Positions 9,950 through 21,215 of a stretch of 64,000 nt of DNA are shown here, in pieces (the first letter of the stretch is position 1; each line of letters opens with the position of its first letter). Location of the stretch: the NCBI RefSeq assembly GCF_902459505.1, contig NC_047095.1, positions 116,623,380 through 116,687,379 on the forward strand, in the 5' to 3' direction. The notes under the pieces are model-generated. The model made no database searches and was not told the origin of the DNA. It worked only from the letters and a program-made list of their open reading frames with translations. Both the position numbers and the translations under genes were made by a program. The stretch is from Geotrypetes seraphini (taxonomy: Eukaryota > Chordata > Amphibia > Gymnophiona > Dermophiidae).

Positions 9950-10115
9950 GGAACGCTATGGGGTAAGGGTTCACAGAATCCCTGACCACACGCCACTGGA
10001 AGATAACCAGTGGGACATTGTGACACCAGGGTACAAATTATATCGCAGTGATAGGGTGGATTGTATTAGTGGAGGCGTATCTTTATATGTTAAGGAGAGG
10101 GCCTTGAATCACACA
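9950..10115 (+). mobile_element. CR1 endonuclease fragment
   Basis: Translates to 'RVHRIPDHTPLEDNQWDIV' followed by 'TPGYKLYRSDRVD' and 'GGVSLYVKE', which resembles the CR1 endonuclease around the GGGVALY motif. Only about 50 codons are present. The 9847-9949 stretch before it is an A-rich low-complexity region. Confidence 0.55.
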
Positions 10116-10660
10116 GACTAAACATTCTGCTTTGCATCTCATTATTTTTTTTTAATTCACGTCGCCTACAAAAATGTGCATTGAGAGCAAATAACACGCA
10201 CTTCTGTCACCTGAAGGTTGATTTTATAAAGCATTTTGCGGAAAAACAGCTGATTTATATAAGTGAGTGCGTTCTTAAAAACAACTGATGCAAAAGTGGG
10301 TGCCAGCACGCAATGGTGCGGGTTTTGCAGGTAGGTGGATCCAGGGGTGGAGTTTGGGCAGAACATGGGCAGCATTTGTAAATATTAACATAGATTATAC
10401 AATATGATGATCTGTTCTGCTCGCACAGTCCAGGCGCTGAAATTACAGCTGCTCTAGGGCAGATAGAAATGTCTGTGCCTGCAAGGGAGCTTTTTTTGCC
10501 ACTCGCTCTAGCATTTTCCAGCCTTCTTTATAGCCCGTTACTGCACATTATAAGGCAAAAACATTTGTTACCTTCTTAATGAATGTTAGGAATAGTCCCT
10601 CTAAACAGATTTTGTATGTACTAAAGTTTTTAGAATGAGTTAACAAACGAAATGCATGTT
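10116..10660. other. Unassigned stretch
   Basis: No open frame of note, no inverted-repeat ends and no LINE motifs that I can recognise on either strand. Confidence 0.4.
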
Positions 10661-10663
10661 ACT

Positions 10664-11096
10664 ACCGTGTTTCCCCCAAAATAAGGCCTACCCTGAAAAT
10701 AAGCCCTAGTTGAAGCGCTGGATTCGCCGATAGCAGGATTATAGCACCTATGTTTCATGCGCCTCATGGACGCTCGCGCGTGTTTTTTTTCTTCCTTTAC
10801 CGTGGCTGTGGTGGAAAAGATACTTGAGACTTCTGTCTTAGGCAAGCGAGGCTCCGCGCAGCTTTCTAACGTCACAAAGCCTGCCTTTGTGTTTGGCTTG
10901 GAAAGCGATAGACCCTCGTGAATTCTAATCCAAAGAAAGAAAAGCTTTGCAGCAGCTACCCTAGATTCCAGCTTCCAGTCCATGCCCTTCTGGGCAACAC
11001 GTTCTTATACCGTGTTTCCCCGAAAATAAGACCTAGTGCGTTTTTTGGGCCCAAAATTAATATAAGACAGTGTCTTATTTTCGGGGAAACGCGGTA
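10664..11096. mobile_element. MITE with 'taccgtgtttcccc' ends
   Basis: Left end 'taccgtgtttcccccaaaat' and right end 'attttcggggaaacgcggta' are inverted. An 88-bp sub-element (11009-11096) has near-perfect inverted repeats of about 25 bp by itself, flanked by tta/tta. Either one element of about 430 bp or a short one next to a related piece. This is a common vertebrate non-autonomous DNA transposon type; I do not assign a superfamily. Confidence 0.6.
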
Positions 11097-11164
11097 TTAT
11101 TCATATTCGGATCAGGAGAGGCCTAAGATACCTGGATATCTTTAACTAGCTGTAGGCAGATGCA

Positions 11165-11442
11165 CTGGGGTGGGTGGGGCAGTCAGTCCCAGACCCCATC
11201 TTGGTGAGGGCACAGGAACCCCTCCTGTTCTCCGCGCCTAGGAAATGATGTCGGAGGAAGAGCCGACGCCAGTGCGATATCAGCTTTGGGGTTATTGCTC
11301 GAGCCAGGAACGTTACAGAGGTACGGGGAAGGGAAGCAGCGCGCGCGCCTCAGGAGGTGGCGGGGAAGGAGCGTGTGGAACTGGAGAGGGCGGGGAAGGG
11401 GCACCGCCGTCCTGGGCGCCTCTCACCCTCACTATGCCACTG
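11165..11442. mobile_element. hAT-type MITE fragment (ccactg end)
   Basis: The right end 'cctcactatgccactg' and the internal block 'tctggtgaggg'-like/'gatgtcggaggaagagccga' match the cagtgg...ccactg family. The left terminus is not recognisable. Confidence 0.55.
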
Positions 11443-11654
11443 CTCATTTGGAGATCTTTTAACACATCCAGATAAAGATATCAAGATAAAATGCTTGGGG
11501 TATTTTTGTACATGTTTTTAGACAGAATCATTACAATCCCCAAACTTCTTTTAGCCTTCATCTCGTACAGTCTTCTTGTTCCCTCTTTCTTTGTCTCCCC
11601 TTTTGTCTTTTCCAGAACCTCCCCCTCCCCTCTCTGTATAATTATATCCGTTGA

Positions 11655-12494
11655 CGGTTGTAATCTAGAACCAGGGACATTAGATCATTTATTGTATCAT
11701 TGTCCCTATATTAAAACTTTTTGGAATTCAATTTGGCCACAAATTAATAAATTGATGGAAAATCATATTGCAATATCATATGATACAATATTATTTGGAA
11801 TGATGATGAGAAAAAAAAGTCAAATTTCACCAGAAAATAACAAGCTTTTATTAATTATGACAGGGGTTGCCATTCAACATATAACTAACAACTGGAAGAA
11901 TTATAACAACCTAAATTATACATTTTGGTGGAATACAATATGTCATATATTTAAAATGGAAAGAACGATAGCAATATAAAGGGGGACATATACTAAATTT
12001 ATAAAAATATGGGGGCCATTGACAAAATACTGTAATGAATAAATAGTAGGATTTTTCTTCTTCTTTTCTTCTTTTCAGGTTTTTTTTTTTTTTTTATGAC
12101 ACACATAGAGGGGGGGTAAGGAAAATAATTTCTACATAATATGTTATAATATATTATACAATATGTAATGTATGAATGAAAAATAATAGAAGGGTGGGGG
12201 GAGGGAGAGGGGACAAAATTTATTTAGAACATAATTTATTAGATATAAAAATGTTATTGAATATTCATTAATTGTATTCTAACATGTTGTATACTTTTTG
12301 TAAAATTTGAAAATTTAAAATATTATATTAAAGTAATAAAAGGGTGGGGGGAGGGTAAGGGGGAAAATCAAATTTAGATATATAATGTATTAGATATAAA
12401 AGTGATACTATATATTTATCAATTGTATTTTAATATTTTGTACACTTTATGTAAGATTTGAAAATAAAAAATAATGGGAAAAAAAAAAAAAAGA
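11655..12494 (+). mobile_element. L1 LINE copy 2, 3' end only, duplicated 3' UTR
   Basis: Begins in the zinc knuckle ('CNLEPGTLDHLLYHC') and runs through the ORF2 end to a poly-A at 12479-12493. It is very close to 9170-9838. The 3' UTR module with 'agggtggggggagggagagg' occurs twice in a row (about 12188-12325 and 12338-12478). The ORF2 remnant is 11656-11979. Confidence 0.88.
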
Positions 12495-13005
12495 GGACTC
12501 AGGCACTGTCAAACTAGGACATGTTCTGTCTTTCATTTTTCTTGATTGACTTATTATTTTGCTGATCTATAACTCCCTTTTTTAAGAAATTTTCTTTTTA
12601 ACCTTTTGGAACCTTATTATCTTTCTTCCTTTCCCCCCATAGTCCTAATTACTGCATTTTAGGCACTCTAGCTCAAATTGTGATCCCAGTCTGGGACAGA
12701 TTTGAAAAATGCAATGTGCCTGCTACTTCACCCAAATTGCTCAACTACTTATTGTTAAGGGTTTTTTTTTCTTCTCCCTGTTGTTCTCACATTTATGCAA
12801 CCGCATGGAACCGAGAGGCATTTTGCGGTATTTCTTCTTTATTCTGCTAATTTGATTCCTTCTCCTTACTGAACTGTTCCTTCTTACCTGTTCTTATTGT
12901 AAGTCAGTATTATGTTTTGTTCGGTCTGTCGTTGCTACTTCTCTCCCTATTTTATCAAATTTTTAATAAAACTTGAAAACTTGTATGTAAATAAAGGCTT
13001 ATGCT
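12495..13005. other. Unassigned stretch, possible LINE 3' UTR
   Basis: T-rich and non-coding. Near its end 'tttttaataaaacttgaaaa' resembles the 3' terminus of a polyadenylated or LINE-like transcript, but no coding part is attached. Confidence 0.35.
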
Positions 13006-13020
13006 ATAATTATTGCAACA

Positions 13021-13783
13021 TTTTATCGTATTCTCTCCCCTTGTTTGCGGGCCCTTACTTGTCTACTACAATGCGGCTGTAACGAGGGGCTCCTTTCCAT
13101 GCTATGCCAATGAGGCCTTAGTTACCTTGTTACTGAAACCGGCTAAGGCAGCTGATGACCCGGGGTCTTATCGCCCAATTTCTTTACTTAATGTTGATTT
13201 AAAATTGTTCTCTCGTCTTTTGGCCAATCGTCTTGCGCCTCTTCTTCCATCTGTTATCCATGAAGACCAAGTTGGATTTGTTCGGGGTCGGCACTCAGTT
13301 CGCAATGTGCGCAAGGTCCTCTTTGCGCTGGCTCATTGCCAGGAATTGAACATTGACTCGCTGTTTGTTAGCCTGGACGCCTCTAAAGCATTCGATAGTG
13401 TCAATTGGTCCTGACTATTCCCTTTGGCGTAGTCACATGATTACATTGCTTTCCTGGGAACGGAGAGGAGTCCACGACATTTCTTCCTTGCCCAGACGAG
13501 CCTTTCAACGAATTTGGGAGCCTTTTTGGACCACATTGTCTCCGGTGGCCCGTAGCCGCCTTTTGAACTCCTAGCCCCTTGGTATTTGTCATCTTATTTA
13601 GTGTATACTTTTTTTTTTTTTTAGCATCGGTGAGAGTGGGTGGGGGGAGGAATGGGTTGTGGGTTGGGTTGGTGGGGTGGGTTTGTCGGTTTATGGTGTG
13701 AAATTTTGAGCTACCTTGTTGATCTTTGCCCTTGTTTTGGATTGTTGTATTTTTCCTTGGTGCTGAATAAAATATATTTGACG
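13021..13783 (+). mobile_element. Tx1-like L1 LINE, internally deleted, with 15-bp target duplication
   Basis: Flanked by identical 'ataattattgcaaca' at 13006-13020 and 13784-13798. It encodes an RT finger and motif A ('DPGSYRPISLLNVDLKLFSR', 'LDASKAFDSVNW') and then jumps directly to the last ~55 codons of ORF2 ending 'SPVARSRLLNS', skipping the catalytic and thumb regions. The same C-terminus ('[11 protein letters not shown]') is found at 49802-50277. The 3' end lacks poly-A and reads 'gaataaaatatatttgacg'. Confidence 0.85.
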
Positions 13784-13925
13784 ATAATTATTGCAACACA
13801 GCTTTCAGAAAAGCTAAATTAAAAAAAAAATTTGCAGGCAGAGTGTAAATCAATCAGCATGACATCAGGCACCTTCACAATGACATCATCAGTGGGGTAG
13901 GTGGGTCCCTGGCTGAGCGGAAGAG

Positions 13926-14066
13926 GCTGCTCTTAGTTGCTGAGCAGATGAGCAGGTGTTGCTGCATATTTAAAAAGAGACGGATAGTGCCTCCTGAGGG
14001 TAACAGAGACATTATTTTGGCTAATCCTCAAGCTCCCGCCGCAAAGGTGGAGGAGGATCACAGCTA
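13926..14066 (+). repeat. Composite repeat fragment
   Basis: Matches the junction of DIRS-like gag and composite unit seen at 27025-27185 ('gctgctcttagttgctgagc', then 'gtgcctcctgagggtaacag'). It ends abruptly where a different repeat ('gctgcccgattcagg') begins. Confidence 0.55.
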
Positions 14067-14278
14067 GTGCTGCCCGATTCAGGGAAAAAAGCCTATTGAA
14101 TCGATTTTTCAATTCGATTTTCCTGCCCAATTGGGTGGTTTTTTTTAAGCTTTACAGTTATGGCACACTAATTGCCAAAATTAATGAGCTGTAACTGTAA
14201 AATCATGGTAGTCTGATTGCTATAAATTGTGCATGTCATCTCAGGATTCCTATAATCCTTTTAAAAACCAAATCAGAT
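14067..14278. mobile_element. Likely MITE fragment
   Basis: Starts 'gctagtgctgcccgattc' and contains the self-complementary 'aatcgatttttcaattcgat'. It looks like one arm of a small DNA transposon. No coding potential. Confidence 0.35.
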
Positions 14279-14410
14279 AGGGGCGTGGCTTGGTGGTGCA
14301 TACGGATGGACGGGTAGAACAGAGGCTCCACATCTACAGATATTTGTATTTAAAATAACTATAGAAACAATTTATTTTTTGTTATAAAAACAAGGGATAT
14401 ATTAGATCCA

Positions 14411-15265
14411 ATGGCATCGGGGAAGCAGAATAAATCTGAAGTCGCGATTTCTAAAACCGGCACCGGCACTGGCAGCGTAAAAAGGTCCAAGCCGGAACCG
14501 GCAACGCCATCAAAATGTCCATTACCAAAGGACAGCGCAAATGATATTGATGTAATGAAAGAGCTTCAGATAATAAAAGAGATTGTTTTAAACAACGCAA
14601 AGAAACTAAATGATATACAAGAAGAGGTAGCTACTCTAAATAAACAAACTGAAATACTGGAAATAAAAACAACTAAATTGGAAGTTCGACTGGATAGTTT
14701 TGAAACGGAAAAAAGACAATTCAAATTAGACAGAGATAAAATCAACATGCTTACAAAAGAGGTGGAAGATTGTCAGAATCGTGTGAGAAGGAATAATTTA
14801 CAACTTTTAGGATTACCGGAAGGAGTGGAGAAAGGAAATCCAATCTTGTTCTTAGAAAATTTTCTGACGAAAATACTGCCTCTTAAATCCAGGTTCCCTA
14901 TTGAAATTGAGCGTGCGCACCGTATACCTATGAGAAGGCCGGACAACTTAAAGGGTCCTCGTCCTCTAATTTTTAAGTTGTTGCGCCACCAAGTCTTGGA
15001 AATTTTACGCCTGGCTAAGGAAAATTCAAACCTAAGGTGTCAAGATGCAAGAGTGCATATTGTTCCTTATTTCGCCAAAGCAACAGCGGACAAGAGGAAA
15101 AAATTCTTGGATATTAGACCAAAGCTGAAAGAAATTGGAGCGAAATATGGTCTCTTATATCCTGCAATTATGAAAGTCACTATTGATAATAAAACTCTCA
15201 GTTTTGATGAACCTGACAAACTGGAAAACTATTTGAGTCAAAGAGAGCAGCCGATGACTATTTAA
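14411..15265 (+). CDS. L1 ORF1 protein (RNA chaperone), full length
   Basis: 284 residues, uninterrupted. Residues 1-45 are basic and low-complexity (repeated Gly-Thr and Pro). About residues 50-115 form a heptad-rich coiled coil ('IVLNNAKKLNDIQEEVATLN'). An RRM-like domain follows ('NRVRRNNLQLLGLPEGVEKG'), then the C-terminal domain with 'EIERAHRIPMRRPDN' and 'KKFLDIRPKLKEIGAKYGLL'. L1 ORF1p coats element RNA and is needed for retrotransposition. The ATG sits about 130 bp after the conserved 5' end of the element, as expected. It is intact although ORF2 of the same copy is broken. Confidence 0.9.
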   Translation: MASGKQNKSEVAISKTGTGTGSVKRSKPEPATPSKCPLPKDSANDIDVMKELQIIKEIVLNNAKKLNDIQEEVATLNKQTEILEIKTTKLEVRLDSFETEKRQFKLDRDKINMLTKEVEDCQNRVRRNNLQLLGLPEGVEKGNPILFLENFLTKILPLKSRFPIEIERAHRIPMRRPDNLKGPRPLIFKLLRHQVLEILRLAKENSNLRCQDARVHIVPYFAKATADKRKKFLDIRPKLKEIGAKYGLLYPAIMKVTIDNKTLSFDEPDKLENYLSQREQPMTI

Positions 15266-17192
15266 TTATTGGTTTAGTTCTTCCAGGAATGGATATTTTG
15301 GAACTTTCTTTTATTTTTATTTTTTTGTGGATTTATCGGTTTCATGAAATTTACTACAGTATCGGTTTGACAGTTTGACATTTTGAACTGCAACGTTGAA
15401 GGAACTTGGCCATTTTTTATAGAATGTTCTGTATGGCGCCTTATTATTTAAAAAGCACAGAGTGTTTACTTTCCCCTAGTCTCTGTCTTAATAGAATGAG
15501 CGAACTATTTACCTGGGGAAAGCTTTAAAAGTTTGATATGACCGGGAATTTCAAATTGTCAGCACTTGTTTATGCAAAATACGTTGATTTTTCAGGAAGA
15601 ATAAAGAAGATCACAAGGGCTTTCTACCAATGTATATTTCAGCACGGATCTTGGAACTCTGGTTTGTCCTATTTAAGATCGTCTTTCACATCACAAGTTA
15701 CACAGTATAAGGATTCTGCTTGCTGCATTTCTAATGATATTAAATCCTACAGATTTAATAAGAAACAGGGAGCATGGACTTGAGACTGGCGTCTCCAGAC
15801 TAATACGTGAAATGTATAGCTCGCCCTCCCACAATGGTCTTTTTTGTCTAATCTCTGCTTGTTTGAGCATGAACGATTTGTGGTTGCAGTGGTGAATGCA
15901 GTCTGAATTCTGTTTGGATATATGCTAAACATGGAAAAGAATTTTGATATTCGTGCTACCATTGATGCCGTTGAATCTGGTTTGGATTGTTAGTGCAATT
16001 GACAGAGAAGAGAGAGTGTGAATTACAGTCTTGTTTCTCTTTAATTAATATTTAAGATATATTCTTCCCCAGTTAAAGGCGTTGGCCTGGAAAGGGTTAT
16101 CCATCTAAAGTTCCAAATGTTTGAGATGTTTTTTTCATGAAGGATTTTGATAGTTATTAAAATGCCAAGATACAAAATGTAATCTTATATGAGCACTGCC
16201 ATACAGGATAACATGAATAATTTTGTATAGTTCAAAGAATATCTGTAGATATTAGGATTGATTAGATTGGATCAAGTTTCAAGTTTATTAACTTTTTAAT
16301 ATACCGACCATCAACAAATATCTGGCCGGTTAACAGTAAAATTTTATAAAGAGAGAAAAAGAAAAAAAAAAAAAAATGTTTAAAAATGATAAGAGTGAAC
16401 ATCAAAGACATTAACTGGACAGACTTGAAAGTGAGGGGAAAAGGGAAAGGAGGGGAAAAGTTACATATTTTGAGAAGAGAAGGAGAAAATGGTTTAATTT
16501 AAAGGAAATGGAATTAAGAGATGTTGGGACACTTTATTTGTTTAGATGCAAAATTTCCTTTATATCTGAGCGTATTGCCTTTATTAACATTATTCCTTCA
16601 ACGGGTTAATTAAAGATATAGGAAATTTTGCAATTTGATAATTACTATCCTCAGAAAGTAAGTTAATGTTTGCATGAATAGGAATGTTGGTTGTTGTCTG
16701 GGATATCTTGAGGGTATGATTTAAACTGTTATTTTAATGATTTCCTAAGGATTTTTGAGGTGAATGATAAAAATTTCATAATATTTAGGGGGTTATTTTC
16801 TTAATTGAATTAGTATATAACACTAAAGAAGAGTTGATTAATATAATATGCTTCTGAAATATGTTGTATTAATCATATTTCTCGTTTGATGGTCTGGTGA
16901 CTATCTTCTAAATTTGTCAAATTTTTATTTAATTATATTCATTTACAATTGTGTTTTACTTGGGGTTTGGAATTCTCATGTTTTGCCTGATCTTATATGT
17001 GCAGTTCCAAGCTTTTAATGTCATTTTACAGAGTGGGTGGGGGAGGGCTGGGTGGGATTACAATATATGATGTTGGTACTATGAGGCGTATTATACAAAC
17101 AGAGATATTTGGGAAAGTAGTGTTTATTCATCTAATATTCCATAACTTTTTATTTCAAGATTGGATGAGATATATTATAATATTTTCAGATA

Positions 17193-18809
17193 ATGGAGGT
17201 TAAAATCTTTTCACTTAATGTCAATGGCCTCAATAATCCAGTGAAAAGGAAAAAAATGCTAACTTTTTTGAAAAAACAACAGGCAGATATATATTATATT
17301 CAGGAGACGCATCTGTCAGCTCTAGAATCTAAGAAACTCGAAGGTGGTTGGGTTAAACATTGTTTTTTTGCCCTTGCAATAGATAAGAAGGCAGGTGTAG
17401 CCATTTTAACAAGTAGTAGTTGCTCAGCTTCTTTTCAAATGATAGATTATGATCCCTTAGGAAGGTGAATTAAGGTAGAAATGAGAATGGGGAATAATAC
17501 CTTGACTTTATTTAATGTCTATGCCCCTAATTCGAACCAAAATGAATATTTTAATAATTTACAACGATTATTACTCCCACTGGCTGCTTCTAATTTAGTA
17601 GTAGCTGGAGACTTTAATGCTGTTATGGATCCGTTTATGGATAAAAAGCCAAGCAAAAATATAAAATCATTAGGATTAGATAATTTGGTACAATCTTGTG
17701 ACTTAAAAGATATATGGCGAATACTTCATTTCAATGATCAGGAATTTTTTTTTTGCTCGCAAGTTCATAAGTCTTTTTCAAGAATTGATTATATTTTGGT
17801 TTCAAACTTGGTGCAACAAGTTACACAAGCTTCCATTGATCCAATTATATTATCTGATCATGGAGGGATGTGGATTAAATTTGAGTTTGGAGACAAAGAT
17901 TGCAGTAGATCAATATGGAGATTTGATAATACTTTGGTTTCAGATTCAGCTTTTCTTGAAGAATTTAAATTAAAGATTTCAGAGTTCTTCCAAATAAATA
18001 CTTCTGAAGATATTAGTACAGAACTATTGTGGGACGCTTTTAAAGCCACTATGAGAGGTAATATCATTTCATATTCTGCATATTAAAAAAACAATTGGCT
18101 AAACAGTTTTTTTATTTGGAAAAAGAAATTAAATTGATGGAATCCAAATTAGTAGATAATTGGCAACAAGATACATTGCAGGCTCTGCTAAAGGCAAAAA
18201 GTAAATATAATAAAATTTCTTCAAGATTAGCAAGGAAAGATTTGTTTACATAGCAAACTTTGTATTATGGTAGTTCGAATAAGTCAAGGAGATTACCGGT
18301 ACTTGCAAATTATCTTAAAGTAAAGAAGAGAAAACCAAAAATAATAGCTATTAAAGATGATAATGGAATTACACATTCTCAGAATAGAAATATTTTAAAT
18401 CAGTTTCTTAAGTTTTATAAAGATTTGTATTCTTCTGAGTCTTATGCTGATAAAGTGCAAAATGGTTTTGAATTTTAAAATTTTATTGAGGGTCCAAAAC
18501 TTCCTGATCATATGAAAAAAAAGTTTAGAAGAGCCTATATCATTAAAAGAATTAGAAACAGCATTGAAGTCTCTTAGAATTGGATACGCTCCAGGTGGGG
18601 ATGGTTTTACAGTGGAATTTTATAAAGTATTTCAAAATGTTTTATTACCCCAATTATTAAATTTATATCATTTTCAACTAAATAAGGGTTGTATTACAGG
18701 TACTATGGCAGAATCATTGACTATTGTTTTGCCTAAGCCAAATAAAGATCCCATTTTGGTATCAAATTACAGGCCTATATCTTTAATTAATGTAATGGAA
18801 AATTATTAG
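17193..18809 (+). pseudogene. L1 ORF2, broken (endonuclease and RT fingers)
   Basis: Endonuclease signatures 'FSLNVNGLNNPVKRKK', 'IQETHLS', 'VVAGDFNAVMD', 'SRIDYILVS' and 'LSDHGGMWI' are all present but split by an in-frame stop near 17466 and further stops near 18086 and 18252. The RT part reads 'LRIGYAPGGDGFTVEFYK' and 'LPKPNKDPILVSNYRPISLI' before another break near 18800. It is inactive, and clearly older than copy 1 at 4850-9838. Confidence 0.85.
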
Positions 18810-18886
18810 CTAAAATATTGGCAGTAAGATTGGCTAAAGCTCTCCCTTTCATAATTGATGTACATCAAACTGGGTTCCTTGTGAAC

Positions 18887-19251
18887 CAAACTATAACGAT
18901 GGCAGTGCATGTGGAATCGGCATAAGAAAGGGGATTACCTTGATAAAGCCTTATATGGCGAAACATAGCCTATGTCGGTGAAGAACCCCTGCTATGCTCT
19001 GATAATGAGATGAGTATTGTCTCTTAATTTATTTTGAAAACTAAATAAAAATAAATTAATTAATAAGATTTGATTAAAAAATCTGACCGATGAAGACTTT
19101 AGTGCAAGTTATACTGTGAATGAAACCTTTCTCACAGTTTGTACTGCTGAGGTCATAAACGAATATACTAACTCTGATTGAGGCTTAGTTTTTGATGCTT
19201 CTTAGATTTTTTGGCCTTATAAAGATATATACTATTGCCCAATATATTTGT
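18887..19251 (+). mobile_element. Short Penelope-like (pLTR-type) insertion with hammerhead-like fold
   Basis: Flanked by 'gttccttgtgaac' at 18874-18886 and 19252-19264, a perfect 13-bp target duplication. L1 ORF2 resumes after it. No coding sequence. Bases 18931-18989 can form a three-way junction resembling a hammerhead ribozyme: stem I from 'gggg...acc' with 'ggtg...cccc', stem II 'gcc/ggc', the 'gaaac' strand, stem III 'catag/ctatg', and then a 'gtc' cleavage-type triplet. Hammerheads are known from Penelope-like element terminal repeats. The assignment is inference from that fold. Confidence 0.5.
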
Positions 19252-19490
19252 GTTCCTTGTGAACAGACATTCTTCTAGTAATACAAGATAGGCTTTTCAC
19301 ACACTAAATTTAACTAAAAAACATGAATGAACCGGCTTTTGCTGTATCTTTAGAGCGGAAAAGGCATTTGATAGAGTAGAAAGGACATTCATGTACCAGG
19401 CAATGGATTGGTTTGGTATAGGTTCAGGTTTTATTCAAATGATTCAAACTTTGTATAGCTCCCCTATGGCAAGATTATATATTAATAGAA

Positions 19491-20700
19491 ACAAACTAGC
19501 ATACCACTACAACCAAAAAGTGCATCACACTACACCGGCCTCAGAACTGGAGCCTACACATAATACTTTTATCACAAACTTGAGTGATCAGCGTAGCAGC
19601 TTTGCTCCTTGCTCCAATCATTGACCGCCTGGACCTAATCCTATACTCGTATAAACTTTAATAACTTAATTCTTTAATATTACTTATAGAAAAAAAAATT
19701 TTTATATCTTTTTTATATCATTTTAAAATACGCCTCCATATCTTTGCAATTTTATCCACATTGTATTAATATGCGTATATGCACTTCTCCAGGATTTGAA
19801 AAAATTGACAAGTTACTTATCTTAAACAGCGCTTGTCTCTGGATGTACTTTTCAAGCAGTGCTCATGTATTGCAAATGCCGACGCGGCCAGCGTTTCGCA
19901 GACTCACTGCTTGTCCGCTGCTTCAGGGCCAGCACTGTGGCATCCAATTCTATAAATTAAAAAACTACATTAGCTTCTTCTATAGTTAAAAGCAATATAA
20001 TCACACACAGTGTTACTTACATCACTCAATTCCACCGTCAAATTTTTCAAACCAAACTAAAATGGCGACAGTGACTAGTATTTATACAGATACATCACAT
20101 GACATAACAACGTCAAAGCATCGTAACTTAGCTCCTCCCACCTAATCATTCAAAGAAGTTCTAAAGGGAACAATCCGTTTCTGTCAATAAAAGTGTTGCC
20201 ACTCCATGTTTTTATTTAAACCCCTAGGGCTCAACGTATCCAACCTATGAATCCAGCGCTGCTCACGTTGGGCCAAGAAGCGCCTAAAGTCACCCCCTCG
20301 CACCCCCCGGTGACATAACTTCAATAATCACCACCTTCAAAGATGTAAATTGGTGGTTGAAATCCACACAATGCTTTGCTAAGGGGGCCCCTAAATTCAG
20401 GTTTTTAATGTTGCTTTTATGTTCAGTAAGGCGAGTGTTCAATTTCCTAGAGGTCTGTCCTACATAGAGTTTATCACAGGGGCATTGTATTATATAAATT
20501 ACCCCGGACGTTTTGCAATCAGAATCATGGTTCAAAATATACTGCTTCCCATCACGAGGATTACAAAACATCACAGTACAAAGCATAACTGTACACATTT
20601 GGCATGACCCGCATTTCTGATGTCCCAGGTACACTACATCCTCTGTAGGGTTAACAGTAGGCAAAATTGAGGGGCATAAAATCCAGAGAAAACCAAAAAA
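19491..20700 (-). mobile_element. Penelope-like retroelement, 5'-truncated, 3' terminal repeat on the left
   Basis: Read on the minus strand it gives a GIY-YIG endonuclease region (20290-20664), the conserved end 'REQRWIHRLDTLSPRGLN' (about 20270-20220), and a non-coding 3' part with the family-typical 'gcgaaacgctggccgcgtc' (about 19878-19896). The reverse transcriptase is absent. The element abuts L1 copy 3 at about 19490. Confidence 0.78.
20290..20664 (-). pseudogene. Penelope-like GIY-YIG endonuclease domain
   Basis: Encodes a Cys-rich N-terminal patch 'KCGSCQMC', then 'SGVIYIIQCPCDKLYVGQTS' with the GIY-YIG-type 'VIYII...LYVGQT' core, 'RKLNTRLTEHKSNIKN', and 'PLAKHCVDFNH'. In Penelope-like elements this domain follows the telomerase-like RT and nicks target DNA. 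The frame is lost shortly before the conserved C-terminus, which continues in another frame at about 20280-20215, so this copy is inactive. Confidence 0.8.
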
Positions 20701-20704
20701 AAAA

Positions 20705-20996
20705 ACTCTGTGGAGTGACGATGTTCCTAAATGGACTTAATCTTAAAGTGTCAAAGTTCCAAAGGTACACTGGAATCATCCACATAAAATAATTTCATCT
20801 ACATAAAAGCCTTAAAGGACCTAGTCCGCTAGGGATACAGGACCCAACATGGTCCGCGTTTCGACAAAAAGTCTTCTTCAGGGTTCCCTGGGGGTCCTAT
20901 AAAGGTGAATACGTGTCTCACTTCCGGCTCACCACACAATTGTTTTCCACGTATTCACCTTTATAGGACCCCCAGGGACCCCTGAAGAAGACTTTG
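20705..20996. repeat. Inverted pair of Penelope-type terminal repeats
   Basis: Bases about 20873-20920 ('cttcttcagggttccctggg...ataaaggtgaatacgtg') are repeated in inverse orientation at about 20950-20992. Each arm carries the 'ctgaagaag...gaaac' hammerhead-like signature, on opposite strands. The left arm continues as 'gcggaccatgttgggtcctg' on the minus strand. Confidence 0.6.
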
Positions 20997-21009
20997 TTGA
21001 AACACCCAG

Positions 21010-21104
21010 TTTTATTATTGGCGCTTGGGCGTTTTTGAGAAATGTTCGTCCAAGTGCCGACTTAGGCTGGTTTATGGACATTTTTCTCTTTCGATTATGA
21101 GCCC
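21010..21104. mobile_element. DNA transposon end fragment
   Basis: Contains 'ggcgcttgggcgtttttgag' and 'tcgattatgagcccc', which look like one arm of a MITE abutting the broken L1. No partner end seen. Confidence 0.3.
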
Positions 21105-21215
21105 CTTAGCTTTTAAAAGAGCCTGTAAAGTAATTTGTTCCTATTTTTTCAATCAATTTTGATTCCAAGACCTTAATTTGTCCTCTCATGGTTGCCTTAA
21201 AAGCATCCCATAAGG

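Larger units (their letters stand above)
14279..19490 (+). mobile_element. L1 LINE copy 3, 5' end to mid-RT, then cut by Penelope-like sequence
   Basis: Starts with the 5' UTR block 'ggggcgtggcttggtggtgc', which is also found inverted at the 5' end of the copy at 21105-24654. It carries a full ORF1, a spacer of about 1.9 kb, ORF2 endonuclease and RT to the block after motif A, and stops at about 19490. A 365-bp element with its own target duplication sits inside at 18887-19251. Within the spacer, 16262-16378 looks like another retroelement tail. Confidence 0.88.
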
